Source of the DNA: Burkholderia sp. BCC1644 | GTDB taxonomy: Bacteria; Pseudomonadota; Gammaproteobacteria; Burkholderiales; Burkholderiaceae | Length of the DNA stretch: 64,000 bases | Reading direction: 5' to 3' | Assembly: GCF_902833225.1 (NCBI RefSeq) | Contig: NZ_CADFEI010000015.1 | Coordinates: 124,001-188,000, forward strand | Translations under genes and position numbers: made by a program | The notes under the pieces: generated by a model | Seen by the model: only the letters and a program-made list of their open reading frames with translations | Database searches by the model: none | Told to the model about the DNA's origin: nothing | In this document: piece after piece, positions 16,667 to 26,600 of the stretch | Layout of the letters: each line of letters begins with the position of its first letter | How positions within the stretch are numbered: position 1 is the first letter of the stretch

Positions 16667-17884
16667 TCACTGCACCATGTTGTTTAGCTCGATGATCGGC
16701 ATCATCACCGCCAGCACGATCACGAGCACCACGCCACCCATCGCGAGGATCAACAGCGGTTCGAGCAGGCTCGTCAGGAACATCGTGCGGCGCTCCAGCT
16801 CGCGCGATTCGCCTTCGGATGCGCGATCGAGCATCGTGGTCACGTCGCCCGTCGCCTCGCCCGAACGGATCAGGTGCACGAGTACCGGCGGGAACGTCTT
16901 CGTATGGGCCAACGCACGCGACAGCGCGGAGCCCTCGCGCACGCGGACGATCGCGTCGTCGACGTTCGCGCGCATCGCACGATTCGACAACGTCTCGCCG
17001 GCCGCCTGCAACGCGCGCAGGATCGGTACGCCGGCCGCGGTGAGGATGCCGAGCGTGCTCGCGAAGCGCACCGTGTTGTAGCCACGCACGAGCTTGCCTG
17101 CCAGCGGCGTGGTCAGCAGCCACGTGTCGAACCTGAGCCGCGGCGCATCGCGCGACAGCACCTTGCGGACCGCATAGACGATCGCGACCGTCGCCACGAG
17201 CGACGCCCACCACCAGTGCCGCACGAAATCCGACAGCGCGAGCATCACGACCGTCAGCGTCGGCAGTTGCTGCTTGGTGCTGGTGAACACGTTCGCGACC
17301 TGCGGCACCACGTAGCTCAACAGGAACGTGACGATGCCGAACGCGATCAGCGTGACGATGCCCGGATACGTGAACGCGAGCAGGATCTTCTGTTTCAGCG
17401 CGTTGCTTTGTTCGATGTAGTCGGCCAGGCGCGACAGCACGATGCCGAGCTTGCCGGTGTGCTCGCCGGCCGCGACGAGCGCGCGGTAGATTTCAGGGAA
17501 ATCGCGCGGATGCTGGGTCAGCGCATTCGCGAACGAATGGCCGCCGACGACTTCCGCGCGGATCGATGCCATCAGCTCGCGCACGTAGTCGCGCTCGGCC
17601 TGCTCGCTCAGCACCGACAGCGATTCGTCGAGCGGCAGCCCTGCGACCAGCAGGCTCGCGAGCTGGCGCGTGATGATCGCCTGCTCGCGCTGTGACAGCT
17701 TGCGTCCGAGCGACAGGCGCTGGTGGCGCTCGCCGTGCAGGCGCTGTGCCGCAAGTTCGACGACGAGCGGCGTGAGACCTTGCGTGCGCAGATGACTGCG
17801 GCCTGCGCGCGCGCTGTCGGCTTCGAGCACGCCTTTCAGCGTGCGGCCGGTGGGATCGATCGCTTCGTAGCGGAATGCCGACAT
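16667..17884 (-). CDS. gspF: Type II secretion inner-membrane platform protein GspF
   Basis: A 405-residue protein with two T2SSF domains (about 70-190 and 275-395) and three membrane helices (near 170, 220 and 378-398). The conserved RQLASLLVAGLPLDESL, EHTGKLG and LIRSGEATGDV motifs are present. The length is usual. It is complete and in frame. No gspE ATPase gene is adjacent, which is unusual because gspE normally precedes gspF. Confidence 0.93.
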   Translation of the reverse strand: MSAFRYEAIDPTGRTLKGVLEADSARAGRSHLRTQGLTPLVVELAAQRLHGERHQRLSLGRKLSQREQAIITRQLASLLVAGLPLDESLSVLSEQAERDYVRELMASIRAEVVGGHSFANALTQHPRDFPEIYRALVAAGEHTGKLGIVLSRLADYIEQSNALKQKILLAFTYPGIVTLIAFGIVTFLLSYVVPQVANVFTSTKQQLPTLTVVMLALSDFVRHWWWASLVATVAIVYAVRKVLSRDAPRLRFDTWLLTTPLAGKLVRGYNTVRFASTLGILTAAGVPILRALQAAGETLSNRAMRANVDDAIVRVREGSALSRALAHTKTFPPVLVHLIRSGEATGDVTTMLDRASEGESRELERRTMFLTSLLEPLLILAMGGVVLVIVLAVMMPIIELNNMVQ

Positions 17885-18547
17885 GCCGGTGCTCTCCTGT
17901 CACGTGCGCGACTGCTTTCGATGACGTCGCGCAGCATGCCGGACGGAGTCGCCGGGGAAGACTACGGAGCGAACCGGCGCAAATTTGTGACGGATGTTGG
18001 GCTACCTTTTTTGGCGGGCTTTATTACCTGGGTTATCCATTCTTATAACGTAAAAACGATTTCACCCTTATCCAATCAATTAATCGGTCACACATTAAAT
18101 ACACACACGTTGCCTCGCGCTTCAATTTACGGATTCGCACGGCCAACTAAAGAAATACATCAAAGACGTGGATATTCATCGACGCACGGAATGTTCCGTA
18201 GCATCCGCCACAAAACCGTCTTGAAGTTGGGATAGCGCTTCCCGGGCTCGCGTACTACGCCGACAGCTTCCGTCAAGTGTGATGCGGGCTCCCACACACG
18301 ATCCGTCGAACAACCCTGGTTGAATCCCAATATCTGAACACTCCGGTCTGTGCCGAATAACGCCCCAATCTACGCCTTATCAATTCGAATAACGCAATGA
18401 CTTGTCAGTTGAAAATGTTACGCACCATTCGTTATGAAAAATTCACACGCGTCATTCGGATTTCCCCCTACATTTACCCGGCGGTCCAAAAGCATTCCAA
18501 CCGCAGTAGCAGGGGTTCCCGTTTATCTTCGTCCAAGGAAATTTCTC
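17885..18547. other. AT-rich intergenic region upstream of gspF and the DING gene
   Basis: About 660 bases, clearly lower in GC than the neighbours, with no credible gene. It must hold the promoters of gspF (leftward) and of the DING gene (rightward). A copy of the 13-base core motif lies at 18417-18429. A partly similar stretch (CCATTC, TTAT, then A-rich, then TTCAC) recurs near 18037-18065 and 18424-18447. Confidence 0.5.
18397..18429 (-). promoter_or_regulatory. Partial copy of the locus promoter module, pointing to gspF
   Basis: The core GTTACGCACCATT (18417-18429, one change from the copies at 33559 and 40511) is preceded on the plus strand after 2 bases by a heptamer (18408-18414), 4 bases, then ATGACTT (18397-18403). 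The spacing equals that of the other copies, but the inner heptamer is degenerate and no GTC is seen at the usual distance. It reads leftward towards gspF, but it could also act on the DING gene. Confidence 0.45.
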
Positions 18548-19852
18548 ATGAAATCCAGCAAGCGCAAGATCTGTCAAGTCCTCGCTCTCGTTGTTTCGGG
18601 CATGGGCGCATCGCTCGCGATGGCCGCAGGCCCCGTGATTCAAGGTGGCGGTTCGTCGCTCGTCGCCCCGACCATCGGCGCCAATTCGCCGGCTTCCGGC
18701 GAAATCGGCCTGTACGGCACCGCCAACGCCACGTTCACGTACTACTCGGTCGGCTCGGGCGCCGGCCAGAACGCGTTCCTGAACAACCAGCCGACGTTCT
18801 TCGGCGCAGGCGTCACGGGCACGGTCCACTTCGCGAACAGCGACGCGGCACTGGCGACCACGCAGATCTCGTCGTACAAAGCTGGCCTCGGCACGACCAA
18901 CGGCCCGCTGATCCAGATCCCGTATATCGTCACGCCGATCACGGTGCCGGTCGTCAATGGCCCGGCCGTGACGAGCACGACGACCCCGCAAACGACGCCG
19001 AGTCAAGCGCATAGCATCGCGCTGAACGACGACGATCTGTGCGGCGTGTTCTCGGGCAAGCTGACGAACTGGAACCAGGTCATCAATCCGGAAACCGGCT
19101 CGGCCTATGCGCTGAGCGCGCCGATCAAGGTCATCTATCGCTCGGACGGCAGCGGCACGACCGAACTGCTGACCCGTCACCTGGCTGCTGTCTGTACGAC
19201 CACCAACACGGCCTCGGGTGTATCGTTCGTCGATTCGCTGACGTTCACGGCTTCGTTCCCGGGCGGCGTGCCGGCGAACTTCACGGCTGCCTCGGGTAGC
19301 GGCGGCGTGCGCACGCAACTGGTGAGCTACCAGTCGGCCGGTACGGCTGCTGTCGCTTACCTGAGCCCGGATTACACGAACACGTTCCTGGCTCCGCAAA
19401 GCACGGTTGTGACGTCGGCCAGCGCATTCCAGCTGCCGATTGCGAGCCTCGTGAACAGGGGCGACAGCAAGTACTACGCGCCGACGTATGCGAATGCGTC
19501 GACGGCCCTCGGCACGATTGCTCCGCCGTCGAACAAGCTCGCGGCGTCGAATCAGGCCAACTGGGTGCCGAACGCGGGTAACCCGGCGTCCGGCTATCCG
19601 GTTTCGGGCACGAGCCAGATCATCCTGAGCCAGTGCTACGCCAACTCGACCGTCAAGACGAACGTTCATGACTTCCTGAACAACCACTTCACGAACGCCA
19701 GCTACGCGTCCGTCGTGCACGGCAATGGCTTCGACACGGTTCCGTCGTCGTACCAGACGGCCATCTCGAACGACTTCCTGAGCAACGCAAGCGGCTTCAA
19801 CCTCGACATCGGCAACACGAGCGTCTGTACGGGTACGGTGGTCGGCCGCTAA
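18548..19852 (+). CDS. DING/PstS-like periplasmic or secreted phosphate-binding protein
   Basis: A 434-residue exported protein. AAGGAAA lies ahead of the ATG at 18548. The signal peptide (about 1-26) ends at SLAMA. The mature N-terminus has the GGGSSLVAP stretch that corresponds to the DINGGG start of DING proteins. Further matches are LCGVFSGKLTNWNQV, the phosphate-loop SDGSGTTELLTRH, a SPDYTNTF segment, and the end block SGYPVSGTSQIILSQCYAN to FLSNASGFNLDIGNTSVC. DING proteins bind phosphate very tightly, and in P. aeruginosa such genes lie beside the Hxc T2SS. The presence of gsp genes here suggests secretion through T2SS and phosphate control, both inferred. A strong terminator follows. 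Confidence 0.85.
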   Translation: MKSSKRKICQVLALVVSGMGASLAMAAGPVIQGGGSSLVAPTIGANSPASGEIGLYGTANATFTYYSVGSGAGQNAFLNNQPTFFGAGVTGTVHFANSDAALATTQISSYKAGLGTTNGPLIQIPYIVTPITVPVVNGPAVTSTTTPQTTPSQAHSIALNDDDLCGVFSGKLTNWNQVINPETGSAYALSAPIKVIYRSDGSGTTELLTRHLAAVCTTTNTASGVSFVDSLTFTASFPGGVPANFTAASGSGGVRTQLVSYQSAGTAAVAYLSPDYTNTFLAPQSTVVTSASAFQLPIASLVNRGDSKYYAPTYANASTALGTIAPPSNKLAASNQANWVPNAGNPASGYPVSGTSQIILSQCYANSTVKTNVHDFLNNHFTNASYASVVHGNGFDTVPSSYQTAISNDFLSNASGFNLDIGNTSVCTGTVVGR

Positions 19853-19887
19853 GCGATCGGCAACCTTCTCGACTGACGTCCAGGCAA

Positions 19888-19924
19888 CTGCGCCCTTGGG
19901 GCTCCAAGGGCGCAGTTTTTATTT
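19888..19924 (+). terminator. Rho-independent terminator of the DING gene
   Basis: A perfect 12-bp stem (19888-19899 with 19904-19915) and a 4-base loop, followed by TTTTTATTT. It lies 35 bases after the stop codon. Confidence 0.95.
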
Positions 19925-20040
19925 ATGCGCGTGGGGCACGCACTCCGCGCCGCGTGCAAATATTCAAGTCGCTGCAAACTGTCCACCAGGCGTCATACAT
20001 ATTAAGAAGTAATCCTATATGACACTTTATCGGCGTAGAG

Positions 20041-20489
20041 TCCGCAAGCTCATCCCCCCGTTCTTTCCGGCCTGGGTATCACGGTCGCGATGGCCGCACC
20101 AAACGTGCAAGGCGGTGGCTCATCGCTCGTCGCCCCGGTAATCGGCGCAACCTGCAGCCCCACGACCGAAATCAGGATGTTTGGCACATCGGAACACCGC
20201 AGAGCATCGCGATAACATCAGCCAGCGCATTCCACCTTCCGGCTACCCTATTTCCGGTACGAACCAGATCATTCCGAGTCAGTGTCATACCGACCCCAGC
20301 GTCAGTACAGCAATACACGACTTCCTGAACGCGCACTATACGAATGCCTGCTTCGCACCGATCATTCGCGGCAACGGCTTCGATACGGTTCCGGATGCCT
20401 ATCAGAGAGCCATCTCTGACGACCTCCCGAGCAACGCACGTGGCCGCAGTAACCCGAGCGTCTGCGCCGGTACTGTTGTAGGCCGGCAA
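20041..20489 (+). pseudogene. Decayed second copy of the DING gene
   Basis: The segment matches the upstream DING gene in pieces. The signal-peptide end and mature start (AMAAPNVQGGGSSLVAPVIG) are readable but hit a TAA at about 20214. The middle, some 800 bases, is missing. Sequence resumes with a short GCCAGCGCATTCCA match, then SGYPISGTNQIIPSQCHTDP through GNGFDTVPDAYQRAISDDL to SVCAGTVVGR. The original stop codon is lost (CAA in place of TAA). Two deletions, frame breaks and substitutions mark it as non-functional. The remaining 3' frame of about 100 codons is unlikely to be used. Confidence 0.9.
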
Positions 20490-20520
20490 GCGATCGACAA
20501 GCCGATTTCCAGGTGCAAGC

Positions 20521-20562
20521 GACTGTGCCCCTGGATTGCCAGGGGCACAGTCATTTTGATTT
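20521..20562 (+). terminator. Terminator hairpin retained after the DING pseudogene
   Basis: A perfect 14-bp stem (20521-20534 with 20539-20552) with an ATTG loop, followed by ATTTTGATTT. It parallels the terminator of the intact gene in position, loop size and stem style, but the arms differ in sequence. It also lies beyond the tpsA 3' end and may stop tpsA read-through on the other strand. Confidence 0.8.
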
Positions 20563-20699
20563 CATTGTCCCGGCACGTTCGTTACGCAGTCTCTACTGCT
20601 ATTTCGCGATCCCGTTTTCAACGCGCGATTCACGTCGATCCCGCACACGAAACACCGCCGGGAACATGGTTGCCCTGCCTCACCCAGCCAATCGAGTGA

Positions 20700-23600
20700 T
20701 CAGATCTTGCCAAGCTTCGCGCGCTCAGCCTCGGTCAGCCCGGCACGTTGTGTTGCGCTTGCTTGCCCAAATCCGATTATCGAGACCGAGTTCGACGGAT
20801 CATAGCCGACTTGCTGGCGGTGTTTCTTTGACCCGTCACCGCCTGCATCGCCAAAACCCTCGACCTGCACCGAGATCGTCCAGCGCCGTACCGCCCCGCC
20901 GGATGCGTTGTTCTTCGCCATGTCCTGCGCGACCTGGGTCGCAGCCGATGCAGCCGCACTCGCAGCGGTCAACGCACCGGTGTTCACCGCCTGCACCAGC
21001 GGGATGCCCGATGCTTTACCCGTCACCTGTATGTTGTCCGCGTTCACCACGCGCAGCGCCGCAACGTTAAGGTTGCCCGCGCGAATACCCGCATCGCCGG
21101 CATCAACGGTACCACGCGGCGCGATCAGGTTGATCGTGCCCAACGGAATACCGGGCACGCTCTGCAGCGTCGCAATGCCTGCACCCGTGACCTGCCCGCG
21201 CGCATCGACCGTACAGTAGTGATTCGGGTCACACACGTATTGAGGTGCCGGCGTATCGGCCGACGATTTCGCGCCCTTGCCGGCGTTGATGTCTCCGTTC
21301 GAGCTCCAGATCGTCATGTCGCCGCCCTGCTCGGCGAAAATCCGGCTTTGCGCGAGCAGTACGCTTCGATCCGTAAAGATGTTCACGTCGCCCTTCTCAA
21401 GCGTCAGGATACCCATTGCGCCGGGACCGACGACCACGTTTCCGCTTGTATCCGCAATCTGCGGCGGTGCCGACGCGCTGCCGACCAGCGCCTGTCCGCC
21501 GGGGCCCAGGATCGAGATATTTCCGCCTTGTTGCGTCTGGATCGTCGTGTTCCGGATATCGAGATCACCGGTATCGATCGGCTTGTTCGTACCGTTTCCA
21601 CCGCCTCCGAGATTGTTCGCCGTATAGCCGAACGACGCAGGGAACAATGTATTGATCGCGTCATAGCCGCGTGCGTACTTCTGGAAATAGGGACTCGCGG
21701 CGTTGTTGTAATCTTCACCGACCCGAGTCAGCACGTTGAACAACACCTGTTCCGCAAAGATCTGCTGAACGTACGAAGGCAGGTTCTTGAATTTCGACCA
21801 TGCCTGCATCGCATCCAGCGGTTCGATCGCACGTTGGTCCTTGACTAGTCCCGTATCGACCACATTGCCTGCGACGTACTGCTGTACGAAGGCAATGAGA
21901 TCGGACGCCGTGCCCGGCACGCCCGCGCTCGACCCGGTCGGATCAATGTACTTCGAGATAAACGTGCCGGTATCGATTCCCGGACTGACACCGAACAGGA
22001 TATTTACGTTTGCACTGTCGTGTGGCAGGTTCGGGTTCGACGCATTTCCGGTCGCGTTAATGCCCGTCAACAAGCCGGTCTTGGGATACGCGCTGTTCAA
22101 CGCGGCGTAGGCCTCGGACTGGCTAGTCAGCGGACCGATGTTTCGGCCGGCCTCGATATCGAAGTATCCCGGTCCGCCCAGCGTCAGCGCAGGCACCACG
22201 GCCGCGTTGTAAACCAACGACGTATCGTAGATGTCGCGTCCCGCCACGATGCGGGTGACATCCGATTTACGCAGATTCTGCCCCCGGAACGACAAGTTCA
22301 CGATGTCCTGCCCGGCCTGGATCATCGCCGGCTTGTCGATCACGACCTGCATGAGCTTGTCGTAGAATCCTGCTGCTCCTCCGCTCGACTGCAGTACACC
22401 ACTGACGATATCGCCGTTCAGGCTGTAGATGCGTGCCGGTACCGGATCGTCCGCATGCAAGGCATTGGCGGCGTGTGCAGCCGTCGTCGGATCGGTGAGC
22501 GAGGCTATCGTTGCAAACGGATTCGTGGCGGAGGGCATCGCCGATGGATCGCTATCCGACATACCGAATACCGGGCCCGCCCCCCCAATCCCGGCCATAT
22601 TCGCAAGATTGATGGAACCATCGGCAATGAGACTCAAATTGCCTGACGTCGACGGGAAAAGCGCCCCGCCCGATGCAACGTCGATGCCTCCCGAAAACGC
22701 CGTCGCATTCACGGTCGCAGGCAATACGGACGATGGATCGACAACCGCTCCGCCTTGAAAACTATCCCTTAGCACGAGTTTCGACGCCAACGAGTTCAGC
22801 ACCACATTGCCCGTAATGGCCATGACGTTGACGGCCGAATCGGACGAATATGCCTGTGCATCGGAATACTGCTTGTACTGACTTTGAAGGTTCGTGCTTC
22901 CGATCTGAAGATAGGATGGGTTGAATACGCCGCCGATTTCCGCGCCTTGCCGCGCAACGACGTCGATGATGCCGTCCTGAGTGGCCAGCAAGGTCGAGAC
23001 CGACACCGGGACTTGCCCCGACGTCAACCACGGCTGCACGACAACGTCCGAGCCAATGCGCCCCCCTGCCGTGATCCCGCCCGTTCCTTTCGCGACGAAA
23101 TAGTTGCCGCTCAAGATGTCGCCGCCCGCCTTCACAACCAAATTTCCACCGCCGATCGTGACAGGTGTACCACTGGCGTCCTTGTACCACGTGGTCGGCA
23201 ATGACACGCCCAGATCGGCGATATTGCCGCCAGCGTTGATCATGACGTTACCGCCAGCACTCATCACACCCTGATCGAATGCACCGAAATCGATGGACGT
23301 CCGGTCGAGCGACACGAATTTTCCGCCGTCCAGTAACGTCGGCCTGGCCGTCACCTGCATCCATTGCCACCAGAACTGCCCGATTGGAGTCCCGGCCTGT
23401 CCTGTAATCGTACCGTTTGCATCAACGACATTTTCGATGCCGGTGATATTGCCTTGAGCACGAATCGAAATATCACCGGCAGCCTCCGGATTGACAGGCG
23501 CCGTGACAAGGATGTTGCCGCGTGTGTTGCTGCCCCCCTGCACTATCGTGGTGGTGTTGGACGCAACTGGCCCGCCCGACGACGGAACGCCCGCCGTATA

Positions 23601-26600
23601 GATGGCGCCCGGGACAATCGTCACACCCGAATCCTGCTGCTTCGACGGATCGAACAGCGACACGTTGCCCGCAGCCGATACGTCGATGGCCCCACTACCC
23701 GTCCGAATCAGCGTAGGCGCAATCACGGCCAGACCGTTCGGCGTATCGAGATTGGGGTTGGTTGCGTTGTTGTATTCGAAGTGACCATCGAGCGTCACAT
23801 TTCCGCCACTCCCGGTGGGTGACGACGACAAAAATGCCTGAGCCGGCTTCAGCGCCTGAGGATCGGTACTCGAAAAATCAGCGCCGGCCACGATCCGATA
23901 CGACGAACTGGCACCCGCGACCAGCGATGCCGAGGCCAGTGGCAACGCATTGCCTGCCGTGACTACCGGCGCAGGCGTGTTGTCGGTCACGGGTGGCGCG
24001 ATGACAATGGATGTCGTCGTCAGCACTGGGCCAAGCACGGAAGGCGGGGGTGATAGCGCCTCCAGATGCGGAGCGATACCTGTTGACTTGTAGAACTGGA
24101 TCTCGCTGTCCACATAGCCGTTATAGGAGGCCAGGTACCGAAGATAGGCTGCCGCGTCGGACTGTGCGTCTCCCGTCGGGTATGGAACAGCCAGCGCCGG
24201 CTGATTCGGAGCCATCGGTCGGGTCGTCCACGAGCGCATGTTGATGCCGTAGTACGAAAACAGACTGAGTACCTTGCCGACGGGCACGCCCAGGAAGCTT
24301 CTTTGAACCGCATCTGCCGGCGATAGCAGATAGTCGAGATACGCGCTATAGAGACCGTAATACTGCCCGATCTCCGCGGGGTCGCCCGAGGTGAAGTCAT
24401 ATGGCCTCTGCGCAGGCGACGGCAATCCATTGTTGAGGTAATACCCGAAGTAGTAGTAATTCGCCGGCCCCAGCAGCACACCGCTTTGCACTGCATATGT
24501 CGACGACGCGGGCACGTTGATCGTGATACCCGTACCAGTCGGATTCGCGATCTGGAAAAAACCATCCGACAAGCTCGCCCTGACATCAACGTCATTCTCC
24601 GCCCGCAGCGTAACGATCGGCGCCTGCCCATTGAACCGGAATGCCTGATTTGTCGCCGACGTCCCGGCTCCGAGGTTCCAGTTCGTCAGTACTTCGATGT
24701 TCCCGCCGTTGATCGCCGGGCTCGGATTGTCCAGCTCGATACCCGGCACGATGCGCGCATTCGCGATTCCCGTGCCGGTGAACGGATTCTTCAATGCGTC
24801 CAGCCCATGCTGCACGAAACCCATCAGCGTTCCGGGCGCGGCCGTCGTCGCATTGCCGCCCTGATACCCGTAGAACGTCTGGTGATCCGTGTTCGAGCCA
24901 CCCGACACCGGCGCAAAGAACATGCTCTGCAGCCCGCCAAAGCCGATCGTGCTGGATCCGCTCTGCAATTGCGCCTGTGTCACTGCCGACGTTGCGCCCG
25001 TCGTATTGTTCTTTACGGTGCCGCCGCCGCTCCCATCCGGCGTGAACGTAAAGGTCGTCGGCGTGCTCGACGTGCTCTGCGCGGTGAAGGTACCGGCCAG
25101 CAGGTGACCGCTGGCGTCGTACCAGCCAGCCGGGTCGACGATGCCGTCGAAATGCCTGGCGCCGGTCGTCGCGTCCGTGGTGCTCCACGTTGCATATGCC
25201 TCGAGCGTCGTCGCGCGTGAACCCGCGATGCCCTTGCCCGCTGCGAATCCCGAAGACGGTAACACCACGTTCACGGTGCCGTCCGACAACAGCGGCGCGC
25301 GGAAATTCACCGTGCCGCCCGACAGCCCGCCGGCCGTGCCGCCCGAAACGTCGATCAACGCGTTCGCGCCGACCCGGATCAACCCGGCGCGCGACGGATC
25401 GATGTTTTCGTAACCGTAAGTGGCATTGTACGGATCGGCCACGCCTGGATCGAACACGCCGCTCGTTCCGATATCGACCCTGCCGCCGCGCTGTTTCGAA
25501 TCCGAGCCGCGCGCCAGCAGCGTGCCCTCGACGTCGACACCACTGCGCCCATACAGCGCGATCGCACCACCGGCCTTGCCGGATGCGTCAATCGTGCCCG
25601 ATACGTTGACGTTGCCATTTGCCGTGTCCAGTGCGTTGCCCGCGCCGCCATCAGCCGTCAGCGACACCGCATGCGCGGTGAGCGTGTTGCCGGCAGACAG
25701 CGCAAGATTGCCCGACCGGGTGTGGATCGCGATGGCCTGGTTCACGCCGCTCGATGCGAGCGTCTTCGCGAGGGCGTCGAGATCGGCGGCGCCGCTCGTG
25801 TCGAGCGACAACGAACCGCCCGCATAACCGCTCGCCGCCCCGCCCTTGATCGTGCCGTTCAGGTTCACGACTTGCCTGGGCGCCGACAACGTCAGGCTGC
25901 CCGCCGCGCCACCACCCTTCGCACCCGAGAAATCAAGCGTCGAACCGGCCTGCACGTCGACCGTGCCGACATCGGCCGTCAGGGTAATCGCGCCGGCCGG
26001 CGCGTATTGCACGATGTCGAAGAACTGCTTCGACACGCCAGCTGCGCTCACTGTCGAACCGCTGCCGAGCGTCAGGTTGCCGCTCGTCGCCTCGAGGCTC
26101 ACATTGCCCGCAGGGGCGGCGATCGTCGCGCCGTTGTCGGCGATCGTCCCGCCGATGAAATGCCATGCGCCGCCTACCGGTGTCGTAGCCAGCGCGGTGC
26201 CTGACGCGCCATTCAACGTCAGTGCGCCGGTCGTTTTCACGGTCGATGCCGAACTCGTATCGGCAAGATAGACGGGCGCATTCAGCGTGACCGGAAGCGT
26301 ACCGAAGTCGAACGTGCCGGTGCCCTGCCCGACGACGCCGCCCGACGCGGTCATGCTTGCGGAGCCGAAACCGCTCGCCGTCTTCGTTCCCGCGCCGAAA
26401 TCGATCTCCTTCGCATTGACCGTCAGCGTGCCGCTGCCCGATGCTGCCGTACCGTTCGGCGCCCCCGTTTCGTTCGAGAACGTGATCCGCTGCGCATTCA
26501 GCGTCACGCTGCCGCCATCGCTCGTGAATGTCCCGGCGCTCAGGTTCACGCTGTTGCCGAACGTCGCATTCACGTCGCCGACGAAACCGATCGCGCCATA

